Below are positions 9,878 through 20,050 of a stretch of DNA of 64,000 nucleotides, piece after piece (position 1 is the stretch's first letter; each line of letters starts with the position of its first letter). The notes beneath the pieces were generated by a model. That model was not told the origin of the DNA. It saw nothing but the letters and a program-made list of their open reading frames with translations, and ran no database searches. The position numbers and the translations under genes were made by a program. Origin of the DNA: Tidjanibacter sp. (GTDB lineage Bacteria > Bacteroidota > Bacteroidia > Bacteroidales > Rikenellaceae); contig JAFQNC010000023.1 in NCBI GenBank assembly GCA_017396085.1, positions 1 to 64,000 of the forward strand. The letters run 5' to 3'.

Positions 9878-10702
9878 ATGGCAGTAAAAAAGTTTAACCC
9901 CGTAACCCCGGGAACAAGGCATAAAATCGCAGGCACCTTTGCGGATATTACTTGCAATGTGCCCGAGAAGTCGCTGCTCGAGCCTAAGAAGAGCAGCGGT
10001 GGTCGTAACCACGCCGGTAAGATGACCGTGCGCTACATTGGTGGCGGCCACAAACAGATGTATCGTGTTGTTGATTTCAAGCGTGCAAAAGATGGTATGG
10101 CAGCAACTGTTGCAACCATCGAGTACGACCCTAACCGCTCGGCCCGCATCGCACTCATCGTGTATGCAGACGGTTCGAAGAGCTACATTTTGGCCCCCAA
10201 TGGTTTGAAGGTAGGTCAGACCGTAATGAGTGGCGAGGGTGTAGCACCTGAGGTTGGTAACACCCTTCTGCTGGCTAACATTCCTCTTGGTACCGTTATC
10301 CACGCAATCGAACTCTACCCCGGTCAGGGTGCCGTTTTGGCACGTAGCGCCGGTACCTACGCACAGCTTTTGGCTCGCGAGGGTAAATATGCTATTATTA
10401 AACTTCCTTCGGGCGAGACCCGTATGGTATTGTGCACCTGCCGTGCAACTGTGGGTGCTGTGTCGAACCCCGACCACAGCCTTGAGCAGCACGGTAAGGC
10501 CGGTAGGAAGCGTTGGTTGGGCCGCAGGCCTCACAACCGTGGTGTGACTATGAACCCTGTTGATCACCCGATGGGTGGTGGTGAAGGTCGTTCAAGCGGT
10601 GGTCACCCCCGTTCGCGCAAGGGTCTGTTGGCAAAAGGTTACAAGACTCGTAACCCCAAAAAGACCACCAGCAAATTCATTATCTCAAAGAAGTCAAAAT
10701 AA
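9878..10702 (+). CDS. rplB: 50S ribosomal protein L2
   Basis: L2 supports subunit association and the peptidyl transferase centre. The 274-residue length is standard. The C-terminal signature [17 protein letters not shown], with the histidine important for activity in other species, is present (about residues 223-239), followed by a basic end. It sits in the standard order rplW-rplB-rpsS. Confidence 0.98.
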   Translation: MAVKKFNPVTPGTRHKIAGTFADITCNVPEKSLLEPKKSSGGRNHAGKMTVRYIGGGHKQMYRVVDFKRAKDGMAATVATIEYDPNRSARIALIVYADGSKSYILAPNGLKVGQTVMSGEGVAPEVGNTLLLANIPLGTVIHAIELYPGQGAVLARSAGTYAQLLAREGKYAIIKLPSGETRMVLCTCRATVGAVSNPDHSLEQHGKAGRKRWLGRRPHNRGVTMNPVDHPMGGGEGRSSGGHPRSRKGLLAKGYKTRNPKKTTSKFIISKKSK

Positions 10703-10717
10703 AAAAATAGTAGCATA

Positions 10718-10987
10718 ATGAGTCGTTCACTTAAAAAAGGACCGTTCATTGAGCCCAAACTCGAACAGAGGGTAATCGCTCAGAACGAGAGCAATCAGAA
10801 GACCGTTATTAAGACTTGGTCGAGGGCCAGTATGATTTCGCCCGACTTCGTAGGTCAGACAATTGCTGTACACAACGGTAACAAGTTTATACCGGTATAT
10901 GTAACTGAAAATATGGTAGGCCACAAACTTGGAGAGTTCGCTCCTACGCGCACATTCCGCGGTCACGCCGGTAACCGTAAAAAATAA
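10718..10987 (+). CDS. rpsS: 30S ribosomal protein S19
   Basis: S19 pairs with S13 in the small-subunit head. The 89-residue chain opens [15 protein letters not shown] and holds the signature [20 protein letters not shown]. It lies 15 bases after rplB and 7 before rplV. Confidence 0.98.
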   Translation: MSRSLKKGPFIEPKLEQRVIAQNESNQKTVIKTWSRASMISPDFVGQTIAVHNGNKFIPVYVTENMVGHKLGEFAPTRTFRGHAGNRKK

Positions 10988-10994
10988 TTAGGAT

Positions 10995-11408
10995 ATGGGA
11001 GCAAGAAAATATCAAATGGCCGAGAAAATGAAGGCCGAGAAGAAGCAGGTGGCTATCGCCTCTCTGCGTGATTGCCCTACCTCTCCCCGCAAGATGCGCA
11101 TCGTTGCCGACACAGTTCGTGGCGTAGAGGTAAACAAGGCATTGGCACTCCTTCGCTATTCGAAGAAAGAGGCTTCGATTAAATTGGAGAAACTTCTTCG
11201 TTCCGCCATCGCCAACTGGGAGGCAAAGAACCCCGGCGAGCGTTTGGAGGATAGCAAACTCTGTGTGAAGGAGATTAAGGTAGACGGTGGCCGTATGCTG
11301 AAGCGTATTCAGCCCGCCCCTCAGGGTCGTGCTCACCGCATTCGTAAGCGTTCAAACCACGTTACGATTATTGTAGACAAAATGGTAGAAACTAAAGCAG
11401 CAGAGTAA
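10995..11408 (+). CDS. rplV: 50S ribosomal protein L22
   Basis: L22 extends a beta-hairpin into the exit tunnel beside L4. The 137-residue chain is slightly longer than the Escherichia coli protein because of a charged N-terminal stretch (about 18 residues) before the conserved [14 protein letters not shown]. The hairpin tip [19 protein letters not shown] is near the C-terminus. rpsC begins 3 bases after its stop. Confidence 0.97.
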   Translation: MGARKYQMAEKMKAEKKQVAIASLRDCPTSPRKMRIVADTVRGVEVNKALALLRYSKKEASIKLEKLLRSAIANWEAKNPGERLEDSKLCVKEIKVDGGRMLKRIQPAPQGRAHRIRKRSNHVTIIVDKMVETKAAE

Positions 11409-11411
11409 GAG

Positions 11412-12155
11412 ATGGGACAGAAAGTTAATCCAATAGCAAACCGTCTTGGTATTATTCGCGGTTGGGACTCCAACTGGTATGGCGGTAAAGATTTTTCAAC
11501 CCGTTTGGTTGAGGATGCTAAAATTCGTGAGTATCTGAACGCCCGTCTTGCCAAAGCAAGCATTTCGAAGATTATCATCGAGCGTACTCTCAAACTCGTG
11601 ACCGTAACCATCAGCACGGCTCGTCCCGGTCTGATTATCGGTAAGGGTGGCCAAGAGGTTGATAAACTCAAAGAGGAGTTGAAGAAACTCACCGGCAAAG
11701 AGGTACAGATTAACATCTTCGAGGTTAAGCGTCCTGAGATTGATGCAGTAATCGTAGCGAACAATTTGGCTCGCCAGCTGGAGGGTCGCGTATCGTATCG
11801 CCGTGCCATCAAGACCACCATCGCATCGACAATGCGTATGGGTGCCGAGGGTATCAAGATTCAGATTAGCGGCCGTATCGGCGGTGCCGAGATGGCTCGC
11901 AGCGAGACCTACAAAGAGGGCCGTATTCCATTGCACACCTTCCGTGCAGACGTGGACTACTGCTTGGCAGAGGCTCTGACCAAAGTAGGTATTCTTGGTG
12001 TAAAGGTGTGGATTTGCGTAGGTGAGGTTTATGCAAAGCGTGACCTCTTCGAAATCGCAGGCGCATCGTCAGTAGCAGGTCCTGCACAGGGCGACCAGCG
12101 TGGTGGCAAACCCCGCGGCGACCGCAAGCGCAGGAGGAATAATAACAACAAATAA
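11412..12155 (+). CDS. rpsC: 30S ribosomal protein S3
   Basis: S3 lines the mRNA entry pore and helps unwind mRNA. The 247-residue chain has the start [13 protein letters not shown], the KH domain motif [16 protein letters not shown] (about residues 74-89) and the C-terminal S3 domain. The last 25 residues form a loose tail rich in Arg, Gly and Asn, which is a common variable end. Confidence 0.98.
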   Translation: MGQKVNPIANRLGIIRGWDSNWYGGKDFSTRLVEDAKIREYLNARLAKASISKIIIERTLKLVTVTISTARPGLIIGKGGQEVDKLKEELKKLTGKEVQINIFEVKRPEIDAVIVANNLARQLEGRVSYRRAIKTTIASTMRMGAEGIKIQISGRIGGAEMARSETYKEGRIPLHTFRADVDYCLAEALTKVGILGVKVWICVGEVYAKRDLFEIAGASSVAGPAQGDQRGGKPRGDRKRRRNNNNK

Positions 12156-12181
12156 GGAACACTTCTAAATAAGATAAGACA

Positions 12182-12601
12182 ATGTTACAACCAAAAAGGA
12201 CAAAATTTAGAAGAATGCAGAAAGGACGCATGAAAGGCCTCGCTCAGCGTGGTAACCAGCTTGCGTTCGGTTCGTTTGGCCTCAAAGCAATGGATTCGAC
12301 TTGGATTACCGGTCGCCAGATTGAGGCAGCTCGTCAGGCTATCGTGCGTTATATGAAACGTGAGGGTCAGATTTGGATTCGAATCTTCCCCGATAAGCCC
12401 ATCACCAAGAAACCCGCCGAGGTACGTATGGGTAAAGGTAAAGGTAACCCCGAGGGTTATGTAGCACCTGTTACTCCCGGTCGTATTATGTTTGAGATTG
12501 AGGGTGTACCCTTCGAGGTGGCCAAAGAGGCATTGCGTCTTGGCGCTCAGAAGTTGCCCATCGAGACCAAATTCATTGTTCGTAGGGACTATGTTGAATA
12601 A
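12182..12601 (+). CDS. rplP: 50S ribosomal protein L16
   Basis: L16 organises the A-site region of the large subunit. The 139-residue chain opens [16 protein letters not shown] and includes the conserved block [18 protein letters not shown]. The order rpsC-rplP-rpmC is standard. Confidence 0.98.
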   Translation: MLQPKRTKFRRMQKGRMKGLAQRGNQLAFGSFGLKAMDSTWITGRQIEAARQAIVRYMKREGQIWIRIFPDKPITKKPAEVRMGKGKGNPEGYVAPVTPGRIMFEIEGVPFEVAKEALRLGAQKLPIETKFIVRRDYVE

Positions 12602-12625
12602 CCTTTAAAAGAGAAGACAAGAAGT

Positions 12626-12820
12626 ATGAAAACAGCAGAAATCAAAGAGATGGCGGTAGCCGACTTGGTAGAGCGCCTCGAAGCTGAGCAGGCAAAACTT
12701 GCCTCGTTGAAGGTTAATCACGCCGTATCTCCCGTGGAGGACACTACCGTAATTAAGAAAGCTCGCAGAGACATCGCTCGTATGCAGACTGTACTGCACC
12801 AGAAAACCACTAAATGTTAA
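12626..12820 (+). CDS. rpmC: 50S ribosomal protein L29
   Basis: L29 is a small helical protein at the tunnel exit next to L23. The 64-residue chain has the coiled arrangement of the family, with [16 protein letters not shown] and the end [15 protein letters not shown]. Its stop lies 8 bases before the chosen rpsQ start. Confidence 0.95.
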   Translation: MKTAEIKEMAVADLVERLEAEQAKLASLKVNHAVSPVEDTTVIKKARRDIARMQTVLHQKTTKC

Positions 12821-12828
12821 TTGACACT

Positions 12829-13083
12829 ATGGAAAGAAATCTTAGAAAAGAGAGAATCGGTGTGGTAGTCAGCAATAAGATGGAGAAATCCATTGTCGTT
12901 GCAGTTCACCGTAAGGTAAAACACCCCATCTATGGTAAGTTCGTAAACAAGACCACTCGCTTTGTGGCCGAGGATGAGCAGAACACCTGCAACGAGGGCG
13001 ACACCGTTAAGATTATGGAGACGCGACCTCTGAGCAAGACTAAGCGTTGGAGATTAGTAGAAATTATTGAAAGAGCTAAATAG
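12829..13083 (+). CDS. rpsQ: 30S ribosomal protein S17
   Basis: S17 is a primary 16S rRNA binder with an OB fold. The start is set at 12829 ([15 protein letters not shown]), the usual N-terminus; an upstream in-frame ATG at 12814 would overlap rpmC. The 84-residue chain keeps the conserved [12 protein letters not shown] and the ending [16 protein letters not shown]. Confidence 0.97.
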   Translation: MERNLRKERIGVVVSNKMEKSIVVAVHRKVKHPIYGKFVNKTTRFVAEDEQNTCNEGDTVKIMETRPLSKTKRWRLVEIIERAK

Positions 13084-13085
13084 TC

Positions 13086-13451
13086 ATGATACAACAGGAA
13101 AGCAGATTGGTAGTAGCCGACAACAGCGGCGCAAAGGAGGTACTTTGCATCCGCGTCCTCGGTGGTACCAAGAAGAAGTATGCCTCGATTGGCGACAAAA
13201 TCGTTGTAACCGTGAAGAGCGCAACCCCTTCTGGCGACATCAAGAAGGGTACCGTATCGAAAGCGGTTGTAGTTAGAACAAAGAAGGAGATTCGTAGGGC
13301 TAACGGTTCGTACATTCGTTTCGATGACAACGCCGTAGTGCTGTTGAACCCCCAGGGTGAGATGCGTGGTACTCGTATCTTTGGTCCCGTTGCACGTGAG
13401 TTGCGTGACCAATATATGAAAATCATCTCGCTTGCACCCGAAGTATTGTAA
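13086..13451 (+). CDS. rplN: 50S ribosomal protein L14
   Basis: L14 contacts 16S rRNA at an intersubunit bridge and is the target of the silencing factor RsfS. The 121-residue length is standard. The sequence opens [17 protein letters not shown] and keeps [19 protein letters not shown]. Only 2 bases separate it from rpsQ. Confidence 0.98.
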   Translation: MIQQESRLVVADNSGAKEVLCIRVLGGTKKKYASIGDKIVVTVKSATPSGDIKKGTVSKAVVVRTKKEIRRANGSYIRFDDNAVVLLNPQGEMRGTRIFGPVARELRDQYMKIISLAPEVL

Positions 13452-13474
13452 TCTTAAAAACACACTGAATCAGT

Positions 13475-13798
13475 ATGAAATTACATATCAAAAAAGGTGA
13501 TACCGTTTACGTTATCGCAGGCGGTAGCAAGAGTAAAGAGAAAACTGGTCGTGTGCTTGAAGTGGATACCAAAAATCAGCGCGCAATCGTTGAGGGTTTC
13601 AACATCATCAAGAAACACACCAAACCCAGTGCCAAGAACACTCAGGGCGGAATTGTAGAACAGGAGGCTCCTATTCACATTTCGAACCTTATGTTGGCAG
13701 ACCCCAAGACCGGCAAACCCACAAGGGTAGGTCGCAAAGAGGGTGCCAATGGCAAACTTGTACGTTACGCTAAAAAATCAGGAGAGGAGATTAAATAA
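13475..13798 (+). CDS. rplX: 50S ribosomal protein L24
   Basis: L24 initiates large-subunit assembly. The 107-residue chain begins with a KOW motif ([20 protein letters not shown]) and keeps [20 protein letters not shown]. Its TAA stop shares one base with the ATG of rplE, so the two are probably coupled in translation. Confidence 0.98.
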   Translation: MKLHIKKGDTVYVIAGGSKSKEKTGRVLEVDTKNQRAIVEGFNIIKKHTKPSAKNTQGGIVEQEAPIHISNLMLADPKTGKPTRVGRKEGANGKLVRYAKKSGEEIK

Positions 13799-14355
13799 TG
13801 GCTTACATTCCAACACTTAAGACAACTTATAAGGAGCAGATTGTACCTGCCCTTATGAAAGAATTTGGATACAAGAGCATTATGCAGGTACCCAAATTGG
13901 AGAAAATCGTTATCAACGAGGGCGTTGGCGAGGCAGTAGCAGATAAGAAACTCATTGAGATTGCTCAGGAGGAGCTTACCATCATTGCCGGTCAGAAGGC
14001 CGTTCAGACTCGCTCGCGTAAGGATATTTCGAACTTCAAACTTCGTAAAGGTATGCCCGTTGGCGTGCGCGTAACCCTTCGTGGCGAGCGTATGTACGAG
14101 TTCTTGGAGCGTCTGATTGCAGTGGCTCTTCCTCGTATCCGCGACTTCAAAGGCATCAACGAGAAGTTTGACGGTATGGGTAACTACACCCTTGGTATCA
14201 AGGAGCAGATTATCTTCCCCGAGATTGACATCGACAAGATTACCAAAATCCTCGGTATGGAGATTTGCTTTGTAACCACAGCCAAAACCGATGAGGAGGG
14301 CTACGCTCTTCTGCGCGAGTTCGGCTTACCTTTCAAAAACGCTAAAAAAGCATAA
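13798..14355 (+). CDS. rplE: 50S ribosomal protein L5
   Basis: L5 binds 5S rRNA and forms part of the central protuberance. The 185-residue chain has the signature [19 protein letters not shown] near the start and [18 protein letters not shown]. Its ATG overlaps the rplX stop by one base. Confidence 0.98.
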   Translation: MAYIPTLKTTYKEQIVPALMKEFGYKSIMQVPKLEKIVINEGVGEAVADKKLIEIAQEELTIIAGQKAVQTRSRKDISNFKLRKGMPVGVRVTLRGERMYEFLERLIAVALPRIRDFKGINEKFDGMGNYTLGIKEQIIFPEIDIDKITKILGMEICFVTTAKTDEEGYALLREFGLPFKNAKKA

Positions 14356-14360
14356 GAGTT

Positions 14361-14657
14361 ATGGCAAAAGAATCAATGAAAGCTCGCGAGGTTAAGCGTG
14401 TTAAACTCGCAAACCGCTATGCTGCAAAGCGTGAGGCCATTGCTGCCGCAGTGAAGGCAGGTGAGATGAACGAGATGGAGGCTTGGCAGGCACTGTCGAA
14501 GTTGCCCCGCAACTCGAACCCCATCCGCCAGCACAACCGCTGCAAGATTACGGGTCGTCCCAAAGGCTACATTCGCCAGTTTGGTTTGAGCCGTATCCAG
14601 TTCCGCGAGATGGCTTCGCACGGCTTGATTCCCGGTGTTAAGAAGGCATCGTGGTAG
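14361..14657 (+). CDS. rpsN: 30S ribosomal protein S14, zinc-free type
   Basis: S14 is a small-subunit head protein. The 98-residue length and the absence of the CxxC pairs mark the zinc-independent long form. The C-terminal signature [20 protein letters not shown] is intact. It closes this run of tightly packed genes; 279 bases then separate it from rpsH. Confidence 0.97.
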   Translation: MAKESMKAREVKRVKLANRYAAKREAIAAAVKAGEMNEMEAWQALSKLPRNSNPIRQHNRCKITGRPKGYIRQFGLSRIQFREMASHGLIPGVKKASW

Positions 14658-14732
14658 AGAGGTTGCCGAGGGGTGGAAAAAGTGGTATGGTCGTAGGAAA
14701 AACGTGCAAGAGATTGAAATTCTGCACGAAAA

Positions 14733-14766
14733 ATTGCGATAAATCCACAAAAAACCACTATCTTTG
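14733..14766 (+). promoter_or_regulatory. Internal promoter for rpsH and downstream genes
   Basis: TATCTTTG at 14759-14766 is a perfect -7 box. ATTG at 14733-14736 is a possible -33 box at a slightly long spacing of 22 bases. The site lies in the middle of the 279-base gap between rpsN and rpsH, suggesting the second half of the spc cluster can be transcribed separately. Confidence 0.6.
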
Positions 14767-14772
14767 GCGGCT

Positions 14773-14936
14773 AAATAGCGAAAAATAAAGAAAACGAACC
14801 GAAGTTGCCGACTACCCGTAAGGGTGGCCGGCAATCGAGGTGAATAGGAGAGAGATGGCAGCGGGAGGCTGACTCGGTGTTGTAACTCTCTGAAAAACAA
14901 ATAACTAACATTTTTAACTTTTAATCCATTACAACT
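14773..14936 (+). promoter_or_regulatory. Candidate structured leader of rpsH
   Basis: Downstream of the promoter, 14805-14834 forms a hairpin with two stacked helices (TTGCCG/CGGCAA and CTACCC/GGGTGG with one G-U pair) and a GTAA loop, a GNRA-type tetraloop. A second domain is closed by GAGAG near 14850-14854 and CTCTC at 14886-14890, with an inner CAGC/GCTG hairpin. A leader of about 164 bases before a ribosomal protein gene fits autogenous control. The ligand is unknown. Confidence 0.5.
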
Positions 14937-15335
14937 ATGACAGATCCAATTGCGGATTTCCTCACGAGGATTAGAAACGCGGCGAAAGCCAACCACAAAA
15001 CGGTTGAAGCTCCCGGTTCAAAAATGAAAGAAGAAATCACCAAGATTCTCTTCGAGCAGGGCTACATCCTTGCCTACAAGTTCGACAAAAACGAGAAAGG
15101 TTTTTCGACCATCAAGATTGCGTTGAAATACCACCCTCAGACCAAGGCTTGCGCCATCAAAGGCTTGGAGCGCGTATCTCGCCCCGGTTTGCGCCGCTAC
15201 TCTTCGGCAGCCGAGATGCCTAAGGTACAGAACGGTTTGGGTATCGCTATCGTGTCGACCCCCAAAGGCATTATGACCGACAAGAAAGCTCGTCAGGAGA
15301 ATGTAGGTGGCGAAGTCCTCTGCTACATCTACTAA
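14937..15335 (+). CDS. rpsH: 30S ribosomal protein S8
   Basis: S8 is a primary binder of 16S rRNA and represses the spc operon in Escherichia coli. The 132-residue chain starts [15 protein letters not shown] and ends with the conserved [19 protein letters not shown]. It follows a gap of 279 bases carrying a promoter and structured leader, unusual for this position. Confidence 0.98.
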   Translation: MTDPIADFLTRIRNAAKANHKTVEAPGSKMKEEITKILFEQGYILAYKFDKNEKGFSTIKIALKYHPQTKACAIKGLERVSRPGLRRYSSAAEMPKVQNGLGIAIVSTPKGIMTDKKARQENVGGEVLCYIY

Positions 15336-15387
15336 TGTGAGCAACGAGAAAAACAAACAAAAGTTAATCAATTAACAAAGTAAAACA

Positions 15388-15945
15388 ATGTCAAGAATTG
15401 GTAAATTACCTGTAAACTTGCCCGCAGGCGTAACCGTAGAGGTTGCTGCAAACAACGTGGTAAGCGTGAAAGGACCTCTGGGTGCTTTGAGTCAGCAAGT
15501 AGACCCTGACATCACCGTAACCGTAGAGGGAAGCGTATTGACAGTAACTCGTCCTACGAACCAGCCACGCCACCGCTCGATGCACGGCTTGTACCGCGCA
15601 CTCATCAACAATATGGTAGTGGGCGTTTCGAAAGGCTACGAGATTAAACAGGAGCTCGTAGGTGTAGGTTTCAAAGCAGAGGTTGAAGGTCAGCTTCTGA
15701 AACTCTCATTGGGTTATTCTCACGATATTTTCCTGATGTTGCCCGCCGAGGTTAAGGCAGAGGTACAGCAGGAGAAGAAGGGCAACCCTATTCTCACTCT
15801 CAAGAGCATCGACAAGCAGCTTGTAGGTCAGGTTGCAGCAAAGATTCGCTCGTTCCGCAAGCCCGAGCCCTACAAAGGTAAAGGTATTAAGTTCATTGGT
15901 GAAACCCTGCGTCGTAAGGCTGGTAAGTCTGCTAACGCTAAATAG
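15388..15945 (+). CDS. rplF: 50S ribosomal protein L6
   Basis: L6 lies near the factor-binding site. The 185-residue chain contains two related alpha/beta domains, and the C-terminal signature PEPYKGKGIKFIGETLRRK is present (about residues 158-176). Its spacing from rpsH (52 bases) and rplR (18 bases) fits co-transcription. Confidence 0.98.
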   Translation: MSRIGKLPVNLPAGVTVEVAANNVVSVKGPLGALSQQVDPDITVTVEGSVLTVTRPTNQPRHRSMHGLYRALINNMVVGVSKGYEIKQELVGVGFKAEVEGQLLKLSLGYSHDIFLMLPAEVKAEVQQEKKGNPILTLKSIDKQLVGQVAAKIRSFRKPEPYKGKGIKFIGETLRRKAGKSANAK

Positions 15946-15963
15946 TAAACCCGCTTAGAAATT

Positions 15964-16326
15964 ATGTCATTGAATAAAATTGAAAGAAGGGAGAGGATTA
16001 AGATGCGTATCCGCAAGGTAGTTGAGGGTACCGCACAGAGGCCTCGTATGACTGTATTCCGCAGCAACAAGCAGATTTATGTACAGTTTATTGACGACCT
16101 GAAAGGCGTAACTTTGGCTTCGGCTTCATCGCTGGACAAAGAGATTGCCGAGCAGGCACAGAAAGTGAATGGTATTGAGCAGGCCAAGTTGGTTGGTAAG
16201 TTGGCAGCCGAGAAGGCTCTTGCAAAGGGCATTGAGGCAGTATCTTTCGACCGCAACGGTTACCTCTATCACGGACGAGTAAAAACATTGGCAGATGCCG
16301 CACGCGAAGGCGGACTTAAATTCTAA
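15964..16326 (+). CDS. rplR: 50S ribosomal protein L18
   Basis: L18 binds 5S rRNA with L5. The 120-residue chain has a basic N-terminus and the conserved [19 protein letters not shown], and ends [20 protein letters not shown]. It is followed by rpsE after 9 bases. Confidence 0.98.
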   Translation: MSLNKIERRERIKMRIRKVVEGTAQRPRMTVFRSNKQIYVQFIDDLKGVTLASASSLDKEIAEQAQKVNGIEQAKLVGKLAAEKALAKGIEAVSFDRNGYLYHGRVKTLADAAREGGLKF

Positions 16327-16335
16327 AAGACAGCT

Positions 16336-16851
16336 ATGGCAAACAGTAATATCAAAGTAAAAACAAGCGACCTCGAGCTGAAAGACAGGCTCGTAGCAAT
16401 CAAGAGGGTTTCGAAAACCACAAAGGGTGGTCGCACAATGAGTTTCTCTGCCATTGTAGTTGTTGGTAACGAGGCAGGCGTTGTAGGCTACGGCCTTGGC
16501 AAAGCCAGCGAGGTACAGTCGGCAATCGCAAAAGGCGTTGAGGATGCAAAGAAGAACTTGGTGAAGATTCCCGTAATCAACGGCACAATTCCTCACTCGC
16601 AGGAGTTCCGCTACGGTGGTTCGGAGGTGCTGATGCGCCCCGCAGCTCCCGGTACCGGAGTTAAGGCAGGTGGTGCAATGCGTGTTGTGTTTGAGAGCGC
16701 AGGTATCCACAACATCCTTGCAAAGAGCAAAGGTTCATCGAACCCCCACAACTTGGTTAAGGCAACCGTAGGTGCTCTGATGGAGCTCCGTGATGCTGCC
16801 AGCGTAGCCCAGTTGCGTGGTATCTCTATGAATCAAGTATTTAACGGCTAA
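16336..16851 (+). CDS. rpsE: 30S ribosomal protein S5
   Basis: S5 lies at the mRNA entry side and affects decoding accuracy. The 171-residue chain has the S5 double-stranded RNA-binding-like domain with [20 protein letters not shown] and the loop [14 protein letters not shown]. It sits between rplR and rpmD in standard order. Confidence 0.98.
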   Translation: MANSNIKVKTSDLELKDRLVAIKRVSKTTKGGRTMSFSAIVVVGNEAGVVGYGLGKASEVQSAIAKGVEDAKKNLVKIPVINGTIPHSQEFRYGGSEVLMRPAAPGTGVKAGGAMRVVFESAGIHNILAKSKGSSNPHNLVKATVGALMELRDAASVAQLRGISMNQVFNG

Positions 16852-16865
16852 TCAAGATAGAAGAA

Positions 16866-17048
16866 ATGGCAAGATTGAAAATTACACAGGTAAAAAGTCG
16901 TATTGGTCAGACCAAAATCCAGTGCGCCAACTTGGACGCTCTGGGTCTGCACAAAGTAAACCAGACGGTTGAGCACGACGATTCGGCCATCATCCTCGGT
17001 ATGATTAACAAGGTTAAACATCTGGTTAAGGTTGAGACCGTTAAATAA
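16866..17048 (+). CDS. rpmD: 50S ribosomal protein L30
   Basis: L30 is a small protein that binds 23S rRNA; it is missing from some bacteria. The 60-residue chain has the family core KITQVKSRIGQTKIQCANL and LGLHKVNQTVEHDDSAIILG. Confidence 0.96.
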   Translation: MARLKITQVKSRIGQTKIQCANLDALGLHKVNQTVEHDDSAIILGMINKVKHLVKVETVK

Positions 17049-17087
17049 TTAGTGAAGTAGAACAAAAATAAAAAAGAAAGAATAGCG

Positions 17088-17534
17088 ATGAATTTAAGCA
17101 ATCTTAAACCCGCAGCAGGCTCGACTCACCACGAGAAGAGGATTGGCCGCGGTCAGGGTTCGGGCCACGGTGGCACCTCCACACGTGGTCATAAGGGTGC
17201 ACAGTCGCGCTCGGGCTACAGCCACAAGTTGGGCTTCGAGGGCGGTCAGATGCCTCTCCAACGCCGTATGCCCAAGTTTGGTTTCACCAACATCAAACGT
17301 GTTGAGTACAAACCCATCAACTTGGACACTCTGGAAGCATTGGCAGCAAACAAAAACATCACCGACATCAACGTTGAGACTCTCATCGAGGCTGGCTTCA
17401 TCTCGAAGAACAACCGCGTGAAGATTCTTGGTAAGGGTGAGCTGACCAAGGCTCTCAATGTAACCGCACACGCTTTCAGCCAGAGCGCAATAGCTGCAAT
17501 CGAGGCTAAAGGCGGTAAGGTTGAGAAACTCTAA
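17088..17534 (+). CDS. rplO: 50S ribosomal protein L15
   Basis: L15 has a long unstructured basic arm and assembles late. The 148-residue chain opens MNLSNLKPAAGSTHHEKRIG followed by a Gly-Arg-His-rich arm and the signature GGQMPLQRRMPKFGF. It precedes secY by 28 bases as in most bacteria. Confidence 0.98.
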   Translation: MNLSNLKPAAGSTHHEKRIGRGQGSGHGGTSTRGHKGAQSRSGYSHKLGFEGGQMPLQRRMPKFGFTNIKRVEYKPINLDTLEALAANKNITDINVETLIEAGFISKNNRVKILGKGELTKALNVTAHAFSQSAIAAIEAKGGKVEKL

Positions 17535-17562
17535 TTCAATTACCAGAAAGAAAAGTTAAGCA

Positions 17563-18870
17563 ATGAAACTTGTCGAAACCATTAAGAATATATTTAAGAT
17601 TGAGGAGTTGCGTAAGAGGATTCTCTACACGCTTGGCCTTCTTCTTATTTATAGGTTCGGAAGTTTTGTGGTGCTTCCCGGAATTAACCCCAACGCACTT
17701 GCTGCAATGGAGGGACAGGCTGCCGATGGTTTGATGGGCCTTTTGGACATCTTCTCGGGTGGTGCGTTCTCCAACGCTTCAATCTTTGCGTTGGGTGTTA
17801 TGCCCTACATCTCGGCTTCGATTATCGTGCAGTTGCTCGGTATCGTTGTTCCCTACTTCCAGAAATTGCAGAAGGAGGGTGAGAGTGGCCACCGCAAAAT
17901 GAACCAAATCACAAGGTACTTGACCATTGTAGTGCTCTGCCTGCAAGGTCCTGCTTATCTTGCAAACCTGCACGCCCAAGCTCCCGGCGCATTCGTTATG
18001 GAGTACAACACGGCCTTCATCTTGACCGCATTGGTAGTTCTGATTGCCGGAACTATGTTTGTGATGTGGTTGGGCGAGAAGATTACCGACAAGGGCATTG
18101 GTAACGGTATTTCGCTAATCATTATGATTGGTATCGTGGCTCGTCTGCCTCACGCCCTGTTGGCAGAGTTGGATGCTAGGACTAATGCCGCTACCGGTGG
18201 TTGGGTAATGCTGGTTGTTGAGTTTGTGTTGCTGTACCTCATCTTTATGGCAGCCATTGCACTCGTGCAGGCTACCCGCAAGATTCCCGTACAGTATGCA
18301 AAACGCATCGTTGGCAACAAACAGTATGGTGGTGTACGCCAGTACATCCCCTTGAAAATCAATGCCGCAAACGTGATGCCTATCATCTTTGCACAGGCAC
18401 TGATGTTCATCCCTATGCTGTTTGGTAACTGGGAGGCAACTCGTGGTATCGCCGCTGCGTTCAACAACTACACAGGTTTCTGGTACAACTTCACATTTGC
18501 ACTGTTGGTATTTGCGTTTACCTACTTCTACACTGCAATTATTGTGAACCCCCAAATGATGGCCGATGACCTCAAACGCAACGGTGGCTTCATCCCCGGT
18601 GTTAAACCCGGCAAGGAGACCACTCGCTACATCGACACCATTATGACAAGAATTACCCTTCCCGGTTCTATCTTCTTGGCTATCGTGGCTATCCTGCCCG
18701 CATTTGCCGAGATGCTCGGAATCAACCGTCAGTTTGCGCTCTTCTTCGGAGGTACTTCGCTGCTGATTTTGGTGGGTGTAGTTCTTGACACTCTCCGTCA
18801 GATTGAGAGTTACCTGTTGCTCCGCCACTACGATGGTCTGATGAAGACCGGTCGTATCAAAGGCCGTTAG
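17563..18870 (+). CDS. secY: Preprotein translocase subunit SecY
   Basis: SecY is the membrane channel through which SecA and ribosomes push secretory and membrane proteins. The 435-residue chain has about ten hydrophobic segments. The plug region is recognisable after FSGGAFSNASIFALGVMPYI, and the C5 cytoplasmic loop GVKPGKETTRYIDTIMTRIT is conserved. It sits between rplO and map; adk, which often follows secY elsewhere, is absent. Confidence 0.98.
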   Translation: MKLVETIKNIFKIEELRKRILYTLGLLLIYRFGSFVVLPGINPNALAAMEGQAADGLMGLLDIFSGGAFSNASIFALGVMPYISASIIVQLLGIVVPYFQKLQKEGESGHRKMNQITRYLTIVVLCLQGPAYLANLHAQAPGAFVMEYNTAFILTALVVLIAGTMFVMWLGEKITDKGIGNGISLIIMIGIVARLPHALLAELDARTNAATGGWVMLVVEFVLLYLIFMAAIALVQATRKIPVQYAKRIVGNKQYGGVRQYIPLKINAANVMPIIFAQALMFIPMLFGNWEATRGIAAAFNNYTGFWYNFTFALLVFAFTYFYTAIIVNPQMMADDLKRNGGFIPGVKPGKETTRYIDTIMTRITLPGSIFLAIVAILPAFAEMLGINRQFALFFGGTSLLILVGVVLDTLRQIESYLLLRHYDGLMKTGRIKGR

Positions 18871-18922
18871 GGTAGCGGGAACGCTCAATAGGCTTTGAAC
18901 AAAAGAGTTCTTACAGAGAGAT

Positions 18923-19702
18923 ATGATAAATATCTATACACAGGAAGAGGTCGAGCTGCTGCGTGAGAATAATCTCTTGGTGAGTAAAACGCTTGCAGAG
19001 GTTGGCAAGAACATCAGGCCGGGTGTTACGACACTTGAGCTGGATAGGATTGCCGAGGATTTTATCCGTTCTCACGGGGCAGTTCCGGGCTTCCTTGGCT
19101 ACGGTGGATTTCCCAACACGCTGTGTGTGTCGGTGAATGAAAACGTGGTACACGGAATACCGTCTGACTATGTCCTCAAAGAGGGCGATGTTGTGTCGGT
19201 GGACTGCGGCACCATTTTGAAGGGTTTCTATGGCGACTCGGCCTACACCTTTGCGGTGGGGGAGATTGCTCCCGAGGTGGAGCAACTTTTGAGGGTTACC
19301 AAGGAGTCGTTGCAGAAGGGTGCAGAGCAGGCAGTTGCAGGCAATAGGGTTGGCGACATCTCGTTTGCGGTGCAACAACACGCCGAGCACTATGGCTACG
19401 GAGTGGTCAGGGAGTTGGTGGGCCACGGCTTGGGCAGGAAGATGCACGAGTCGCCCGAGGTTCCCAACTATGGCCGAAGAGGCACAGGCCCCTTGTTGAA
19501 ACAGGGTATGGTCATCTGCATTGAGCCGATGATAAATATGGGGTCGAAGAACGTGGTCTTTGAGAGGGATGGCTGGACAGTGCGCACGAGAGATAGGAAA
19601 CCTTCGGCTCACTTCGAATATGCGGTGGCAATACGCAATGGCGAGGTGGATGTGCTGACCGATTTCGGCATCATTGAGGAGGCTATAGGCCTGCGTAAGT
19701 GA
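18923..19702 (+). CDS. map: Type I methionine aminopeptidase
   Basis: This enzyme removes the initiator methionine from nascent proteins. The 259-residue chain has the metal ligands in order: DCGTILKGFYGD (two Asp), GHGLGRKMHESPEVPNYG (His), MVICIEPM (Glu) and a final Glu near residue 236. It has no N-terminal extension, which fits the short bacterial class. It is 52 bases after secY and probably in the same transcript. Confidence 0.96.
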   Translation: MINIYTQEEVELLRENNLLVSKTLAEVGKNIRPGVTTLELDRIAEDFIRSHGAVPGFLGYGGFPNTLCVSVNENVVHGIPSDYVLKEGDVVSVDCGTILKGFYGDSAYTFAVGEIAPEVEQLLRVTKESLQKGAEQAVAGNRVGDISFAVQQHAEHYGYGVVRELVGHGLGRKMHESPEVPNYGRRGTGPLLKQGMVICIEPMINMGSKNVVFERDGWTVRTRDRKPSAHFEYAVAIRNGEVDVLTDFGIIEEAIGLRK

Positions 19703-19709
19703 TTGAGAA

Positions 19710-19741
19710 TTTGGTAGAACAAAGAATTTTTACTATCTTTG
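19710..19741 (+). promoter_or_regulatory. Promoter before infA
   Basis: TTTG (19710-19713) and TATCTTTG (19734-19741) are separated by 20 bases, an excellent consensus match, 53 bases before the infA start. The alpha-type genes can therefore be transcribed apart from secY-map. Confidence 0.75.
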
Positions 19742-19793
19742 CGCGCTAAACAGAAAAAAAGGAATTTCAGAACTAACAAAAACAAAGAACTCT

Positions 19794-20012
19794 ATGGCAA
19801 AGCAAGCTGCTATTGAAAAGGACGGAACCATTGTGGAGGCGTTGAGCAATGCGATGTTTCGCGTTGAGTTGGACAACGGCCACGTGATTACCGCCCACAT
19901 TTCGGGAAAGATGAGATTGCACTACATCAAAATCCTTCCCGGTGACAAGGTAAAGGTTGAAATGTCGCCCTACGATTTGACCAAGGGCCGCATCTCATTC
20001 CGTTACAAATAA
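19794..20012 (+). CDS. infA: Translation initiation factor IF-1
   Basis: IF-1 blocks the A site during initiation. The 72-residue OB-fold protein has the usual motifs [19 protein letters not shown] and [16 protein letters not shown]. It is followed by a 344-base gap carrying three tandem repeats before rpmJ. Confidence 0.97.
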   Translation: MAKQAAIEKDGTIVEALSNAMFRVELDNGHVITAHISGKMRLHYIKILPGDKVKVEMSPYDLTKGRISFRYK

Positions 20013-20050
20013 TCCCCCGGCCGAAGCAAAGGTGCCCAAGAGTACAGGGT

